Below are positions 42,218-50,992 of a stretch of 64,000 bases of DNA, one piece after another. Origin of the DNA: Halonotius sp046719765 (GTDB lineage: Archaea > Halobacteriota > Halobacteria > Halobacteriales > Haloferacaceae); the NCBI RefSeq assembly GCF_046719765.1, contig NZ_JABEBY010000004.1, forward strand, positions 1 to 64,000, read 5' to 3'. The position numbers and the translations under genes are program-made. A model generated the notes under the pieces. That model made no database searches. It had not been told where the DNA came from and was given only the letters and a program-made list of their open reading frames with translations. The stretch's first letter is position 1; the number at the start of each line of letters is the position of its first letter.

Positions 42218-42676
42218 TTACTCCGCGATAACCTCCACGACACCGATCATTCCATAGCCACGGTGTGGGCTACAGTAGTAGGTGTAGACGCCGGGATCGG
42301 TGAACGTATGTTCAAACGTGTAACCGGCCTCGGCTCTGAGTTCGCTTACAAACGCGGGGTCTTCAGCGTCCGCAACAACGTTGTGGCCGCCCCCCTTGCC
42401 GGTCCACTCCCAGGTGACCGTCGTTCCCGGCGACACCTGCACGGCTGCTGGGTCAAAGGCAAACCCCTGTTCGCCGACGCCGACAGCGACGGTCACCGAT
42501 TCGGCATCCGTTCTGTCTGTCACACTCTCGGCATCAACATTATTTGCTCGTCTAAGCACCCCGTCGTATGGGCCGCTCTCGGCCGTCTCAGCACCTTGGC
42601 TAGTGCATCCAGCAACGCCAACAACTGCCGTTGCCCCGATCCCTGACAGCAGCTGTCTACGGGTCGCAGTGTTCAT
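42218..42676 (-). CDS. halocyanin, blue copper lipoprotein
   Basis: A 152-residue membrane-anchored cupredoxin that shuttles electrons at the outer face of the membrane. The start is ATG 42676 (MNTATRRQLLSGIGATAVV); upstream in-frame starts are not needed. A twin-arginine signal 'TRRQLLSG' and lipobox 'GVAGC' (Cys24) precede the copper domain. Copper ligands are His in 'GGGHNVVAD', then Cys, His and Met in 'YYCSPHRGYGM'. Convergent with menC (menaquinone), a plausible electron partner. Confidence 0.92.
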   Translation of the reverse strand: MNTATRRQLLSGIGATAVVGVAGCTSQGAETAESGPYDGVLRRANNVDAESVTDRTDAESVTVAVGVGEQGFAFDPAAVQVSPGTTVTWEWTGKGGGHNVVADAEDPAFVSELRAEAGYTFEHTFTDPGVYTYYCSPHRGYGMIGVVEVIAE

Positions 42677-42776
42677 ACCGTTGTTACCCACTGAGGGCGC
42701 ATTAGTCGTCCGTTCTAAACTGGTGGTAGCCATCACACCCGGTAGGCTGAAACCACCGGCAGGTGTAGTCACAGCC

Positions 42777-43232
42777 ATGAGCGAGTGGCGAGACATGCTC
42801 GTCGGCGACCGCATGGCTGTCGATCAGGCGTTCACCGACCGGGTTCAGGCCTCGGAGTTCACGAACCAGGAGTGGGGGCTGATCATGACGGCGACCGAAC
42901 TCGACATCGAGCACGCCGACGATCCCGAGGCCGCCCGGCTCGTTGCCGATACCGCGGCGATCGAATCGATCATGCCCGAACTGGCGGCGATCCGTTCACG
43001 GGGCGGCCCGATGGCCGGCGGGGACGACGAGGGTACCAACGACCCCGGGATCGTCGACTCGATCAAGGGCGCGCTTGGGTTCAGCGATGACGACGACGGC
43101 GTCGACGAGGAGAAGTTGGCGGCGGCCGAAGCACTCGCCCAGGAGTACGCCGACGAACTCCAACAGCATCTCGAAGCGAACGACGCCTTTGAGGCGATCA
43201 GGGAAGCCTACGTCGAATCGGCGGAGCGGTGA
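42777..43232 (+). CDS. DUF5799 family protein
   Basis: A 151-residue haloarchaeal protein, MSEWRDMLVGDRMAVDQAFT. The segment 'DRVQASEFTNQEWGLIMTATELDIEHADDPEAARLVADT' is the DUF5799 pattern. A flexible Gly/Asp linker ('MAGGDDEGTNDPG') separates it from a C-terminal helix pair ('EEKLAAAEALAQEYADELQQHLE'). Function unknown. Start chosen at the first ATG with the conserved N-terminus; the upstream frame is antisense to halocyanin. Confidence 0.8.
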   Translation: MSEWRDMLVGDRMAVDQAFTDRVQASEFTNQEWGLIMTATELDIEHADDPEAARLVADTAAIESIMPELAAIRSRGGPMAGGDDEGTNDPGIVDSIKGALGFSDDDDGVDEEKLAAAEALAQEYADELQQHLEANDAFEAIREAYVESAER

Positions 43233-43395
43233 GCGGGTTTCGCGTTTTTTGGTGTCGCGGCATGGTTACATTCTTGTCGCGGAACTTTGTGCGAGTGGAT
43301 TTGTGGTGAGGCCTATATTGAATGGGTTTGGCTGCCGATGAATAGCCTATACAGATAGCGCGTACGCATACGTGGTCGGCTTTCAATGTCTACCT

Positions 43396-45087
43396 ATGGC
43401 CGAAACGCAGTCTGGCAACTCAATACGCGACAGCTACGCAACGAAGCTCACGCTCTCGTTGGCGGGGGTCGTCGCTCTCGCCACGGCGGCCGGTATCCTG
43501 GTGTATTTCCAGGCCCGGTCACTGTTCGGTGCGGAGGCCGGTGTCATCGGCTCAAGCATTCTGGGATTGATTCTCGTCACCGTCATCAGCCTCGCGCTGA
43601 TCGGCGTGACGATCGGTAGCAACACGATCATCGCCCTCCGGCGGCTGACAACCAAGGCAGACCAGATGGCCGAGGGCGACCTCGATGTCGATCTCGACAC
43701 CAAGCGAACCGATGAGATCGGGCAACTCCACCAGGCATTCGACTCGATGCGCCGCTCGCTGCGGGAGCAGATTTCGGCCGCCGAGGAAGCCCAAGAAGAG
43801 GCGCAGGCCGCCCGCGAGGAGATGGAACAGCGGGCCGAACGCATCGAACAGAAGGCCGCCGAGTACGAGCGCGTGATGCAGGCCGTCGCCGACGGCGACC
43901 TCACCCAGCGTGTCGATCCCGCCACCGACAGCGAGGCGATGCAGCAGGTCGGGGTCGCGTTCAACGAGACGCTCGACGAACTGGAGGGAACCGTCAGCGA
44001 GGTGATGACCTTTGCCGACCACGTTGAGGACGCCGCCGCCGGCGTCGACAGCACCGCCGACCAGCTCTACGCGGACAGCAGCGGCGTCGCCAACGCCGTC
44101 GAAGACATCTCCGACGGCGCGCACAGACAGACCGAGAACCTCCGCGAGGTGGCCGACGAGATGGACGGCCTCTCATCGGGCGCGGAGGAGGTCGCCGCAA
44201 CCGTTGATACGGTCGCCGAGACGACCGAGCAGGCGACCGACGCCGGCACCGAGGGCGAGGCTGCCGCCGCCGATGCCATCGAGCAGATGGACGCCGTCGA
44301 ATCGACGACCAACGAAACGCTGGAGGACATCGAGGTGCTCGACGAGGAGATGGACAAGATCGGCGAGATCGTCGATATGATCAGCGAGATCGCCGAGCAG
44401 ACGAACCTGCTCGCGCTCAACGCGTCCATCGAGGCCGCCCGCGCCGGCCAGGAGGGCGAGGGCTTCGCCGTCGTCGCCGAGGAGGTCAAAAGTCTCGCCG
44501 AGGAGACCAAGGAGGCCGCCGGCCAGATCGAAGGGCGCATCCAGCGCGTCCAAGAGAAGACCAGCGAAGCCGTCGCCGGGATGGACGAGACCAGCGTCCG
44601 GATCAGTCAGGGCGTCGAGACGGTCGAGGGCGCCATCGACCAGCTCAACGACGTGATCGAGTACGTCGAGGAGATCGACAGCAGCATGAGCGAAATCAAC
44701 CGGACGACCGAAGAACAGGCTCGTGCGGCCAACTCGGTGGTCGATATGATCGACGAGGTCGCGGAGATCAGCGAGACGACGACCGAGACGGCCGACGATG
44801 TGACCGAGACGGCGACCGACCAGCAGGAGACGCTGCAGACGGTCGAGTCGTCGGCGACGCAACTCCGGTCGCAGGCCGCGAAACTGCGAGAGGCTCTCGA
44901 CCGCTTTGAGGTCGACAGCGACGCGGGCGGCGGCGAACTCGGCGCGTCGGCACCGACCTCACCGACGGCTGGCAGCGAGTTGTCGCCGGACGCGACGGCA
45001 GCGACGCCCGACGCGGCGGCGACCGACGGCGGCCAAGAGACGGACAGCGAGGCAACCGACGACGATCTCAACTTCGGTGATTCCTAA
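43396..45087 (+). CDS. htrII: sensory rhodopsin II transducer HtrII
   Basis: A 563-residue methyl-accepting protein from the ATG at 43396 (MAETQSGNSIRDSY). Two membrane helices (~residues 18-38 and 50-72) with a short outer loop, two HAMP domains ('RRLTTKADQMAEGDLDVDLDTKRTDEIGQL', 'VMQAVADGDLTQRVDP'), then a long signalling coiled coil with the hairpin tip 'ISEIAEQTNLLALNASIEAARAGQEGEGFAVVAEEVKSLAEE'. A Thr/Asp-rich tail follows. No extracellular ligand domain, as in the Natronomonas-type HtrII. Its TAA overlaps the sopII ATG by one base. Confidence 0.92.
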   Translation: MAETQSGNSIRDSYATKLTLSLAGVVALATAAGILVYFQARSLFGAEAGVIGSSILGLILVTVISLALIGVTIGSNTIIALRRLTTKADQMAEGDLDVDLDTKRTDEIGQLHQAFDSMRRSLREQISAAEEAQEEAQAAREEMEQRAERIEQKAAEYERVMQAVADGDLTQRVDPATDSEAMQQVGVAFNETLDELEGTVSEVMTFADHVEDAAAGVDSTADQLYADSSGVANAVEDISDGAHRQTENLREVADEMDGLSSGAEEVAATVDTVAETTEQATDAGTEGEAAAADAIEQMDAVESTTNETLEDIEVLDEEMDKIGEIVDMISEIAEQTNLLALNASIEAARAGQEGEGFAVVAEEVKSLAEETKEAAGQIEGRIQRVQEKTSEAVAGMDETSVRISQGVETVEGAIDQLNDVIEYVEEIDSSMSEINRTTEEQARAANSVVDMIDEVAEISETTTETADDVTETATDQQETLQTVESSATQLRSQAAKLREALDRFEVDSDAGGGELGASAPTSPTAGSELSPDATAATPDAAATDGGQETDSEATDDDLNFGDS

Positions 45088-45824
45088 TGTTGTTTTCAGC
45101 AAACGGCTGGGCGGCGGTCGGCGCGGTGGCACTGGGACTCGGCACGATCCCCTCGGCGTACTACGCGGTTCGTGACGAGAAAAACAGGAAATACTACAGC
45201 GTGCTCGCGGCGATCACGGGGATCGCCACGGTTGCCTACGCGTTGACCTCGCTGGGGATCGGCTCGATTCCGGTCGACGGCGCGACGTTCTACACGCCGC
45301 GGTACGTCGACTGGCTACTGACGACGCCGCTGTTGATTCTCTATCTGACGATGCTGTGTAAGCCGGGACGGCAGCTCTACGCGCTGTTGATCGGCCTCGA
45401 CGTAGCGTTGATCGGCCTCGGCGTGGCAGCGATCTTCACGCAGGGTGTGTTGTCGCTGACGCTGTTCGGACTGGGCGGCGCGGCCTACGTCGCGTTGGCC
45501 TATCTGCTGGTCACTGAACTCCCGGATCGAGCGAGTTTCGCCAGCGAGCGGGTCGGGATCGTCTTCGCCAAACTGCGGAACGTGACGGTCGTGCTGTGGA
45601 CGCTGTACCCCGTGGTCTGGCTGCTCGCGCCGGTCGGATTCGGACTCCTCCAGCCCGGTGTCGAGATGATGGTGATCGTCTATCTCGACATCATCACAAA
45701 GGTCGGCTTCGCCATGCTCGCGCTGATGGGCAAGGATGCCCTCGACGACATCACCGACCAGTCGCTGCAACTCGACACCGAGGAAGAACAGGGCTCGTCG
45801 ACGGCGACCGAGTTCGTGAGCTAA
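45087..45824 (+). CDS. sopII: sensory rhodopsin II (phoborhodopsin)
   Basis: A seven-helix retinal protein of 245 residues that mediates blue-light avoidance with HtrII. Lys205 in 'YLDIITKVGF' binds retinal; Asp75 in 'PRYVDWLLTTP' is the Schiff-base counterion; Asp201 pairs with it. Position 86 is Tyr rather than a carboxylate, so it is not a proton pump. Thr204 and Tyr174, which the family uses to pass the signal to HtrII, are both present. Residue numbering coincides with Natronomonas SRII. Translation coupled to htrII. Confidence 0.94.
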   Translation: MLFSANGWAAVGAVALGLGTIPSAYYAVRDEKNRKYYSVLAAITGIATVAYALTSLGIGSIPVDGATFYTPRYVDWLLTTPLLILYLTMLCKPGRQLYALLIGLDVALIGLGVAAIFTQGVLSLTLFGLGGAAYVALAYLLVTELPDRASFASERVGIVFAKLRNVTVVLWTLYPVVWLLAPVGFGLLQPGVEMMVIVYLDIITKVGFAMLALMGKDALDDITDQSLQLDTEEEQGSSTATEFVS

Positions 45825-45857
45825 CGACTCGCGCGCTTTTCGCTGTTCGCAGGCCCG

Positions 45858-46832
45858 CTACAGTTCGTCGATGATCGCCTGCGTGACTTCGTCGGTGTCG
45901 GCGTCGCCGCCGAGGTCGGCGGTGCGCGGGCCCTCGGCGAGCACGGTTTCGACGGCGGTCTCGACGCGATCCGATTCTTCACTGTAGCCGAGATGATTGA
46001 GTAGCATCGCCGCCGACAGCACCGTTGCCATCGGGTTGGCGACGCCCTCGCCGGCGATGTCGGGCGCGGTGCCGTGAACCGGCTCGAACAGGGCGTTGTC
46101 GTCGCCGATGTTCGCGGAAGGCAGGAGGCCGAGCCCGCCGACGAGGCCGGCAGCGAGATCCGAGAGCACGTCACCCGCGAGGTTCGGACAGACGATGGTA
46201 TCGAACTGTTCGGGATCGAGACAGACTCGCGTTGCGAAGGCGTCCATCAGGACTTCGTCGGTCTCGACGCCGTGCTCGTCGGCGACGCGAACGACTGCGT
46301 CGCGGAACCGGCCGTCGGTCTTCCGCATCACGTTGGCCTTGTGGACGACGCTGAACCCCTCGCCGTCGTCGACGTACTCGCAGGCGAATTCGGCGAGTTT
46401 CTCGGAGGCCGAGGTGGTGACGACGCGCGTCAGCGTCGAGAGGTCATCGGAGAGGTCGTCCTCGTGGCCCGAATAGACGCCCTCGGTGTTTTCGCGGAGG
46501 AAAACGAGGTCTGTTTCCGGTCGGACGGCGTCGACGCCCGGATACGCTTTCGCGGGGCGGATGTTGACGAACGAGTCGACGGCCTCCCGCAGCGGGAGGA
46601 TCACGTCGGCAGCGGTCTCGCCGGCCGCGCCGAACAGCGTGGCGTCGGACTCGGCCGCGAGGTCGTAGGTCTCCTGTGGGAGTGCCTCGCCGGTTGCGTC
46701 TTTGACCGCGTCGCCGGCGTCGCCTGCGACGAATTCGAGATCGAGATCGAGCGATTCGAGTACGTCAACAGCGGCTGGGATCACTTCCTGTCCGATGCCG
46801 TCGCCTTCGATGACGGCGATTGTGTGGCTCAT
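45858..46832 (-). CDS. leuB: 3-isopropylmalate dehydrogenase
   Basis: NAD-dependent beta-decarboxylating dehydrogenase, third step of leucine synthesis. The 324-residue protein starts at ATG 46832 (MSHTIAVIEGDGIGQEVIPA). Landmarks: 'EGDGIG', 'VFLRENTEGVYSG' (substrate Arg/Glu), 'VHKANVMRKTDG', 'FDTIVCPNLAGDVLSDLAAGLVGGLGLLPSANIG', 'FEPVHGTAPDIAG' (NAD loop). It points the same way as leuA-leuD but is cut off from leuD by two plus-strand genes and a repeat; its own promoter must lie in 46833-46950. Confidence 0.93.
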   Translation of the reverse strand: MSHTIAVIEGDGIGQEVIPAAVDVLESLDLDLEFVAGDAGDAVKDATGEALPQETYDLAAESDATLFGAAGETAADVILPLREAVDSFVNIRPAKAYPGVDAVRPETDLVFLRENTEGVYSGHEDDLSDDLSTLTRVVTTSASEKLAEFACEYVDDGEGFSVVHKANVMRKTDGRFRDAVVRVADEHGVETDEVLMDAFATRVCLDPEQFDTIVCPNLAGDVLSDLAAGLVGGLGLLPSANIGDDNALFEPVHGTAPDIAGEGVANPMATVLSAAMLLNHLGYSEESDRVETAVETVLAEGPRTADLGGDADTDEVTQAIIDEL

Positions 46833-46950
46833 ACGCGTCGTCTTGCCAGCACTGAAAAGAGCATGTCGATGTGTTGGAGTCGTAGTGACCTGTGTCGCCG
46901 AACGGAGCAACCCCAAACCGCTTCCCTGTTGTCGCCGTAGCAGGGGGCAG

Positions 46951-47355
46951 ATGGTTGATTTGGCCCGGTTCAAACGTCCGCTGCTCTACGTGATGGGGCC
47001 GCTCTACGTCGTCGCGGGCGTGCTGCATTTCGTCGTCCCGGATTTGTACGCCCAAATCATCCCGCCGTTCCTGCCCGCGCCGCTCGCGCTGGTCTACCTC
47101 TCCGGTATCGCCGAAATCGCTGTCGGGATTGGGGTGTTGATTCCACGGACGCGACGGTACGCGGCGTGGGCGACGATTGCGCTGCTCGTTGCGATTTTCC
47201 CGGCGAACGTCTACATGGCGACCTCGATGGTCGTCGTCGAGGGAATCAGCGGGGGTGATCCATCACCGTTGATCCGCTGGGGACGGCTGCCGCTCCAGGG
47301 CGTGTTGATTCTGTGGGCCTACTGGTACACTGATTCGAATACTGTCGATACGTAG
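46951..47355 (+). CDS. DoxX-like membrane protein
   Basis: A 134-residue protein from the ATG at 46951 (MVDLARFKRPLLYVMGPLYV). Four membrane helices with the DoxX-like 'AGVLHFVVPDLYAQIIPPFLPAPLALVYLSGIAEIAVGIGVLI' and 'YAAWATIALLVAIFPANVYMA'. The 'HFxxPxxYxxIIPPxLP' pattern marks this subfamily. Sits between leuB and a repeat element on the opposite strand to the leucine genes. Confidence 0.8.
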   Translation: MVDLARFKRPLLYVMGPLYVVAGVLHFVVPDLYAQIIPPFLPAPLALVYLSGIAEIAVGIGVLIPRTRRYAAWATIALLVAIFPANVYMATSMVVVEGISGGDPSPLIRWGRLPLQGVLILWAYWYTDSNTVDT

Positions 47356-47400
47356 CGTGGATCGCTGTCGACTCGACTGATTTTAATTTGGCAACAGAGG

Positions 47401-47575
47401 TGTAGAAAGCCCTCGGCAGGCTCGGCTCCCGCGGCTCGTTGCGCTCCTCGTCACTCGCTCCGCTCGTTCCTGCGGTGCTTACGTCGCCGGGGTTCGCCGA
47501 CCCTGCCTCGCCCTTTCAGTCCGCCAGGGCGGCGGCTGGTCGGCCGGTCGATCCACTCTGGTTGGCCGCTGCCGA
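47401..47575 (+). repeat. dispersed structured repeat, copy A
   Basis: Begins TGTAGAAAGCCCTC. Shares with copy B at 62106 a 27-bp identical core (47474-47500), the outer stem GAAAG/CTTTC (47405-47409 with 47513-47517), and an identical internal loop CCCTC/TCGCC. Inside is a 12-bp stem GGCAGGCTCGGC with GCCGACCCTGCC (11 of 12 paired) whose sequence differs from copy B. The middle is a low-complexity CTCG-rich stretch. No protein coding seen. Confidence 0.75.
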
Positions 47576-47608
47576 ACACTCATTACGAAATACTCCATAT
47601 ATTCGACG

Positions 47609-47863
47609 ATGGCTACCCTCGAAATCGACGACGAAGTCTACGAGGCGTTACAGCTTCCCGAAGGAGAACGGGAAGACACGCTGAAAAAGGAGTTAGCTGT
47701 CTCTCTGTACGCTCGTGAATACCTCTCGTTCGGTAAGGCCCGTTCCTTGGCAGGGCTGTCGAAACGTGAGTTTCACAAACTCCTCGGCGACCGAGAAATC
47801 ACCCGACACTACGACGAGACTGAGTTAGCCGAAGATATAGAATACAGCGAATCGCCGGCTTAG
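47609..47863 (+). CDS. UPF0175 family antitoxin-like protein
   Basis: An 84-residue protein: MATLEIDDEVYEALQLPEGERE, then 'TLKKELAVSLYAREYLSFGKARSLAGLSKREFHKLLGDREI' with the helix-turn-helix typical of UPF0175, and an acidic tail 'YDETELAEDIEY'. Family members are often antitoxins or small DNA-binding proteins. No VapC-like toxin lies beside it; the next gene is leuD, convergent with a four-base overlap. Directly downstream of repeat copy A. Confidence 0.82.
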   Translation: MATLEIDDEVYEALQLPEGEREDTLKKELAVSLYAREYLSFGKARSLAGLSKREFHKLLGDREITRHYDETELAEDIEYSESPA

Positions 47864-48462
47864 TCGTCGCCTTCGACGTACGGCAGCCCGGCGACAGTTT
47901 CCTCGACCTTGCTCCGATTCGAGTACATCAGCGCGGTCGTATCCCAGATACCCTCGACGAGGGCTTCCTTCATCGCGTCGTCGATCTCGACATCGATTGT
48001 CGTCTCGCCGTAGGTGACTGCCTCGTTTTCGACGTCGATGTTGATGTCGCCATCGGGGTTGGCTTCGATCCACTCCTGGAGGTCGGTGACGGTCTCGTGG
48101 TCGGTCGTCACGGCTGGAATCCCCAGGGACTTGCAGTTGTCGCGGAAGATTTCGGCGTAGGACTCGCCGACGATGCCGTCGACGCCCCAGCGCATCATCG
48201 CCTGCGGGGCGTGCTCACGCGAGGAGCCACAGCCGAAGTTGGAGTTGACGACTGCGATGGATGCGCCCTCGAAGCGGTTGAGCGGGTGGTCGTTGAACCC
48301 GTCGTCGTCTCGCCGGGCGTCGTAGAAGAGGTAGTCGGCCATGTTGTCGAAGGTGACCTCTTTCATAAAGCGCGCCGGCAGGATCTGGTCGGTGTCGATG
48401 TCGTCACCGGGGATCGGGACGCCGGTGCCACCGACCTCGGTGATGTGGTTTTCGGCGGTCAT
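47860..48462 (-). CDS. leuD: 3-isopropylmalate dehydratase small subunit
   Basis: Swivel-domain subunit of isopropylmalate isomerase. 200 residues. Signature 'GDDIDTDQILPARFM', 'IAVVNSNFGCGSSREHAPQAMMRWGVDGIVGESYAEIFRDNCKSLGIPAV'. ATG overlaps the leuC stop by one base (TGATG), as expected for an obligate two-subunit enzyme. Confidence 0.95.
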   Translation of the reverse strand: MTAENHITEVGGTGVPIPGDDIDTDQILPARFMKEVTFDNMADYLFYDARRDDDGFNDHPLNRFEGASIAVVNSNFGCGSSREHAPQAMMRWGVDGIVGESYAEIFRDNCKSLGIPAVTTDHETVTDLQEWIEANPDGDINIDVENEAVTYGETTIDVEIDDAMKEALVEGIWDTTALMYSNRSKVEETVAGLPYVEGDD

Positions 48463-49922
48463 CAGTCAGCCGCCTCCCCAACACCGCTGGCACTGCCAGC
48501 CGGATCGTCGCTCAGATACTCGCGTGCGTCGGCGACTTCGCCTTCGACGGCCGCAGCGGCGACCATCGCGGGACTCATGAGGACGGTGCGGCCCTCCTTG
48601 CTGCCCTGGCGGCCGATGAAGTTCCGGTTCGACGAGGAGGCACAGACCTCGTCGCCCTCCAGGGAGTCGTCGTTCATGGCGAGACACATCGAACAGCCGG
48701 CGCGACGCCACTGGAAGCCGGCGTTGATGAACGTCTCGTCGATGCCGCGAGCCTCACACTCCTCGCGGACGGTCTCGGAGCCGGGGACGGCCAGCGCGCG
48801 CACCCCGTCGTCGACCGTGTTGCCCTCCAGGATCTTGGCGGCTTCCTCGAAGTCCGAGACGCGGCCGTTCGTACAGGTACCGAGGAACGCCACATCGACA
48901 TCGTAGCCCAGCATCGACTGGCCGGGTTCGATATCCATGTGGTCGAGGGCCTGCTCGGCGGCCTCGCGGTCGGTGCGGGCCTCGAAGTCCTCGGGCTGGG
49001 GGACGCTGTCGGTGATCTCGATGACCTGGCCGGGGTTGATCCCCCACGTGATGAGCGGGTCGATATCGTCGGCATCAACGGTGACGACATCGTCGTACTC
49101 GGCGTCCTCGTCGGATGCCATCGACTCCCAGTACTCCTTGCGCTCCTCGAAGGCCTCGCCCTCAGGGACGTACTCGCGGCCCTGCAGGTACTTGTAGGTG
49201 GTCTCGTCGGGATTGATGTAGCCCGCGCGAGCACCGCCCTCGATGGACATGTTACAGACCGCCAGCCGGCCCTCCATGTCGAGGGCTTCGATGGCCGGGC
49301 CGCCGTACTCGTAGACGTGGCCGACACCGCCGTCGACGCCAAGATCCTGGATGATCTTCAGGATGATGTCCTTGGCGTAGACGCCCTCGCCGAGTTCGCC
49401 CTCGACGTTGATCCGGCGGACTTTCTGTTTGTCAGCCGCGATGCAGCCCGTCGCCAGCACGTCGCGGATCTGGCTGGTGCCGATGCCGACGCCGATAGAG
49501 CCGAACGCGCCGTGGGTCGCCGTGTGGCTGTCACCGCAGGCGACGGTCATCCCCGGCTGGCTGAGACCGAGTTCGGGGGCGACGACGTGGGTGATGCCCT
49601 GCTTGCCAGATTCGAAGCCGAAGAACGTGATGCCGTTCTCGCTGGTGTTGCGTTCGAGCGCGGACAGCATCTCCTCGCTTTGCTCGTCGGTCAGCGGTCG
49701 CTCCCGCTTTTCGGCCTCGGTCGGCGCGATGTGATCGGTCGTTGCGAAGGTCTGATTCGGGTAGGCGACGTTGAGATCGCGCTCCCGGAGCATGCCGAAG
49801 GCCTGCGGGCTCGTCACCTCGTGGACGAGATGGAGGCCGATGAACAGTTGATCCTGTCCGCTCGGCAACTCCGCTACTTTGTGCTTTTCCCATACCTTGT
49901 CGTACAGCGTTCCGTTGCTCAT
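48462..49922 (-). CDS. leuC: 3-isopropylmalate dehydratase large subunit
   Basis: Aconitase-family subunit with a 4Fe-4S cluster. 486 residues. Substrate and cluster motifs: 'LYDKVWEKHKVAELPSGQDQLFIGLHLVHEVTSPQAF', 'TVACGDSHTATHGAFGSIGVGIGTSQ', 'FLGTCTNGRVSDFEEAAKIL', 'FQWRRAGCSMCLAMNDD' (two of three cluster Cys). 41 bp after ilvC. The tail is Ala/Gly-rich. Confidence 0.95.
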   Translation of the reverse strand: MSNGTLYDKVWEKHKVAELPSGQDQLFIGLHLVHEVTSPQAFGMLRERDLNVAYPNQTFATTDHIAPTEAEKRERPLTDEQSEEMLSALERNTSENGITFFGFESGKQGITHVVAPELGLSQPGMTVACGDSHTATHGAFGSIGVGIGTSQIRDVLATGCIAADKQKVRRINVEGELGEGVYAKDIILKIIQDLGVDGGVGHVYEYGGPAIEALDMEGRLAVCNMSIEGGARAGYINPDETTYKYLQGREYVPEGEAFEERKEYWESMASDEDAEYDDVVTVDADDIDPLITWGINPGQVIEITDSVPQPEDFEARTDREAAEQALDHMDIEPGQSMLGYDVDVAFLGTCTNGRVSDFEEAAKILEGNTVDDGVRALAVPGSETVREECEARGIDETFINAGFQWRRAGCSMCLAMNDDSLEGDEVCASSSNRNFIGRQGSKEGRTVLMSPAMVAAAAVEGEVADAREYLSDDPAGSASGVGEAAD

Positions 49923-49963
49923 TTGATAGCTCCGTTAGTGTAGATTGTGTGTTCCATCCGTAT

Positions 49964-50968
49964 TTACTCGTCGGCCCACGAGAAGAGGCCGCGCAGCTCC
50001 TCGCCGACGCCCTCGATCTCGTGGTTTTCCTCGGCGGTCTTCAGCTGGTCGTAGTTCGGTCTGCCGGCCTGGTTCTCGGTGATCCACTGCCGGGCGAAGG
50101 TGCCGTCCTGTACCTCTTCGAGGACTTCCTCCATCTGCTCGCGGGCGTGGTCGTCGACGACGCGGTCGCCGCGGGTCAGCCCGCCGTACTCGGCGGTGTC
50201 GGAGACAGATTCCCACATCTCGCCGAGGCCGCCCTCGTACATGAGGTCGACAATCAGTTTCAGCTCGTTCATACACTCGAAGTAGGCCATCTCCTCGCTG
50301 TAGCCGGCCTCGACGAGCGTTTCGTACCCCTGTTTGACGAGGCTGGTGACGCCGCCACAGAGGACGGCCTGCTCGCCGAACAGGTCGGTCTCGGTCTCCT
50401 CGCGGAACGTCGTCTCGATGGTGCCCGCCCGCGTACAGCCGATGCCTTTCGCGTACGCGAGGGCCTGCTCTTTCGCGTCGCCGGTCACGTCCTGATAGAC
50501 GGCGACCAGCCCGGGCGTCCCCTCGTCGGCCTCGTAGTTCCGCCGAACGAGGTGGCCCGGCGATTTCGGCGCGACGAGCGTCACATCGATGTCGTCGCCC
50601 GGCTGGATCTGGTTGTAGTGGATGTTGAACCCGTGGGCGAACTGCAGCGTGTCGCCGGCGTCGAGTTCGTCTTTGATTTGGTCGTAGACCGCGGGCTGCA
50701 CCGTATCGGGAACCAGAATCGAAACGACATCGGCCTGCGCGGCGGCTTCCGGCGGCGTCGCCACGTCGAGCCCGTCGCTTTCGGCGGCGTCCCGCGAGGA
50801 GGAACCCTCGCGGAGGCCGACGACAACGTCGATCCCGCTGTCGTTGAGGTTCTGGGCGTGGGCGTGGCCTTGGCTGCCGTAGCCGATGACCGCCACCGTG
50901 GCGTCGTCCAGATAGCCGGTGTCTGCGTCGTCGTCGTAGTAGATCGTGGCGTCGAGTTCGTCTGCCAT
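49964..50968 (-). CDS. ilvC: ketol-acid reductoisomerase
   Basis: Class I KARI: converts acetolactate or acetohydroxybutyrate to the dihydroxy acids with NAD(P)H. 334 residues. Rossmann motif 'VAVIGYGSQGHAHAQNLNDSG', 'ILVPDTVQPAVY', 'LVAPKSPGHLVRR', metal ligands in 'ETETDLFGEQAVLCGGV' and 'YFECMNELKLIVDLMYEGG'. 24 bp after ilvN in the operon. Confidence 0.96.
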   Translation of the reverse strand: MADELDATIYYDDDADTGYLDDATVAVIGYGSQGHAHAQNLNDSGIDVVVGLREGSSSRDAAESDGLDVATPPEAAAQADVVSILVPDTVQPAVYDQIKDELDAGDTLQFAHGFNIHYNQIQPGDDIDVTLVAPKSPGHLVRRNYEADEGTPGLVAVYQDVTGDAKEQALAYAKGIGCTRAGTIETTFREETETDLFGEQAVLCGGVTSLVKQGYETLVEAGYSEEMAYFECMNELKLIVDLMYEGGLGEMWESVSDTAEYGGLTRGDRVVDDHAREQMEEVLEEVQDGTFARQWITENQAGRPNYDQLKTAEENHEIEGVGEELRGLFSWADE

Positions 50969-50992
50969 TGTGTCTCGGGAAAGACGCCCCCC

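Noticed and set aside
47609..48462. UPF0175 gene plus leuD overlap considered as a toxin-antitoxin pair
   Set aside because: The overlapping partner is clearly leuD, and no VapC/PIN or other toxin gene is adjacent.
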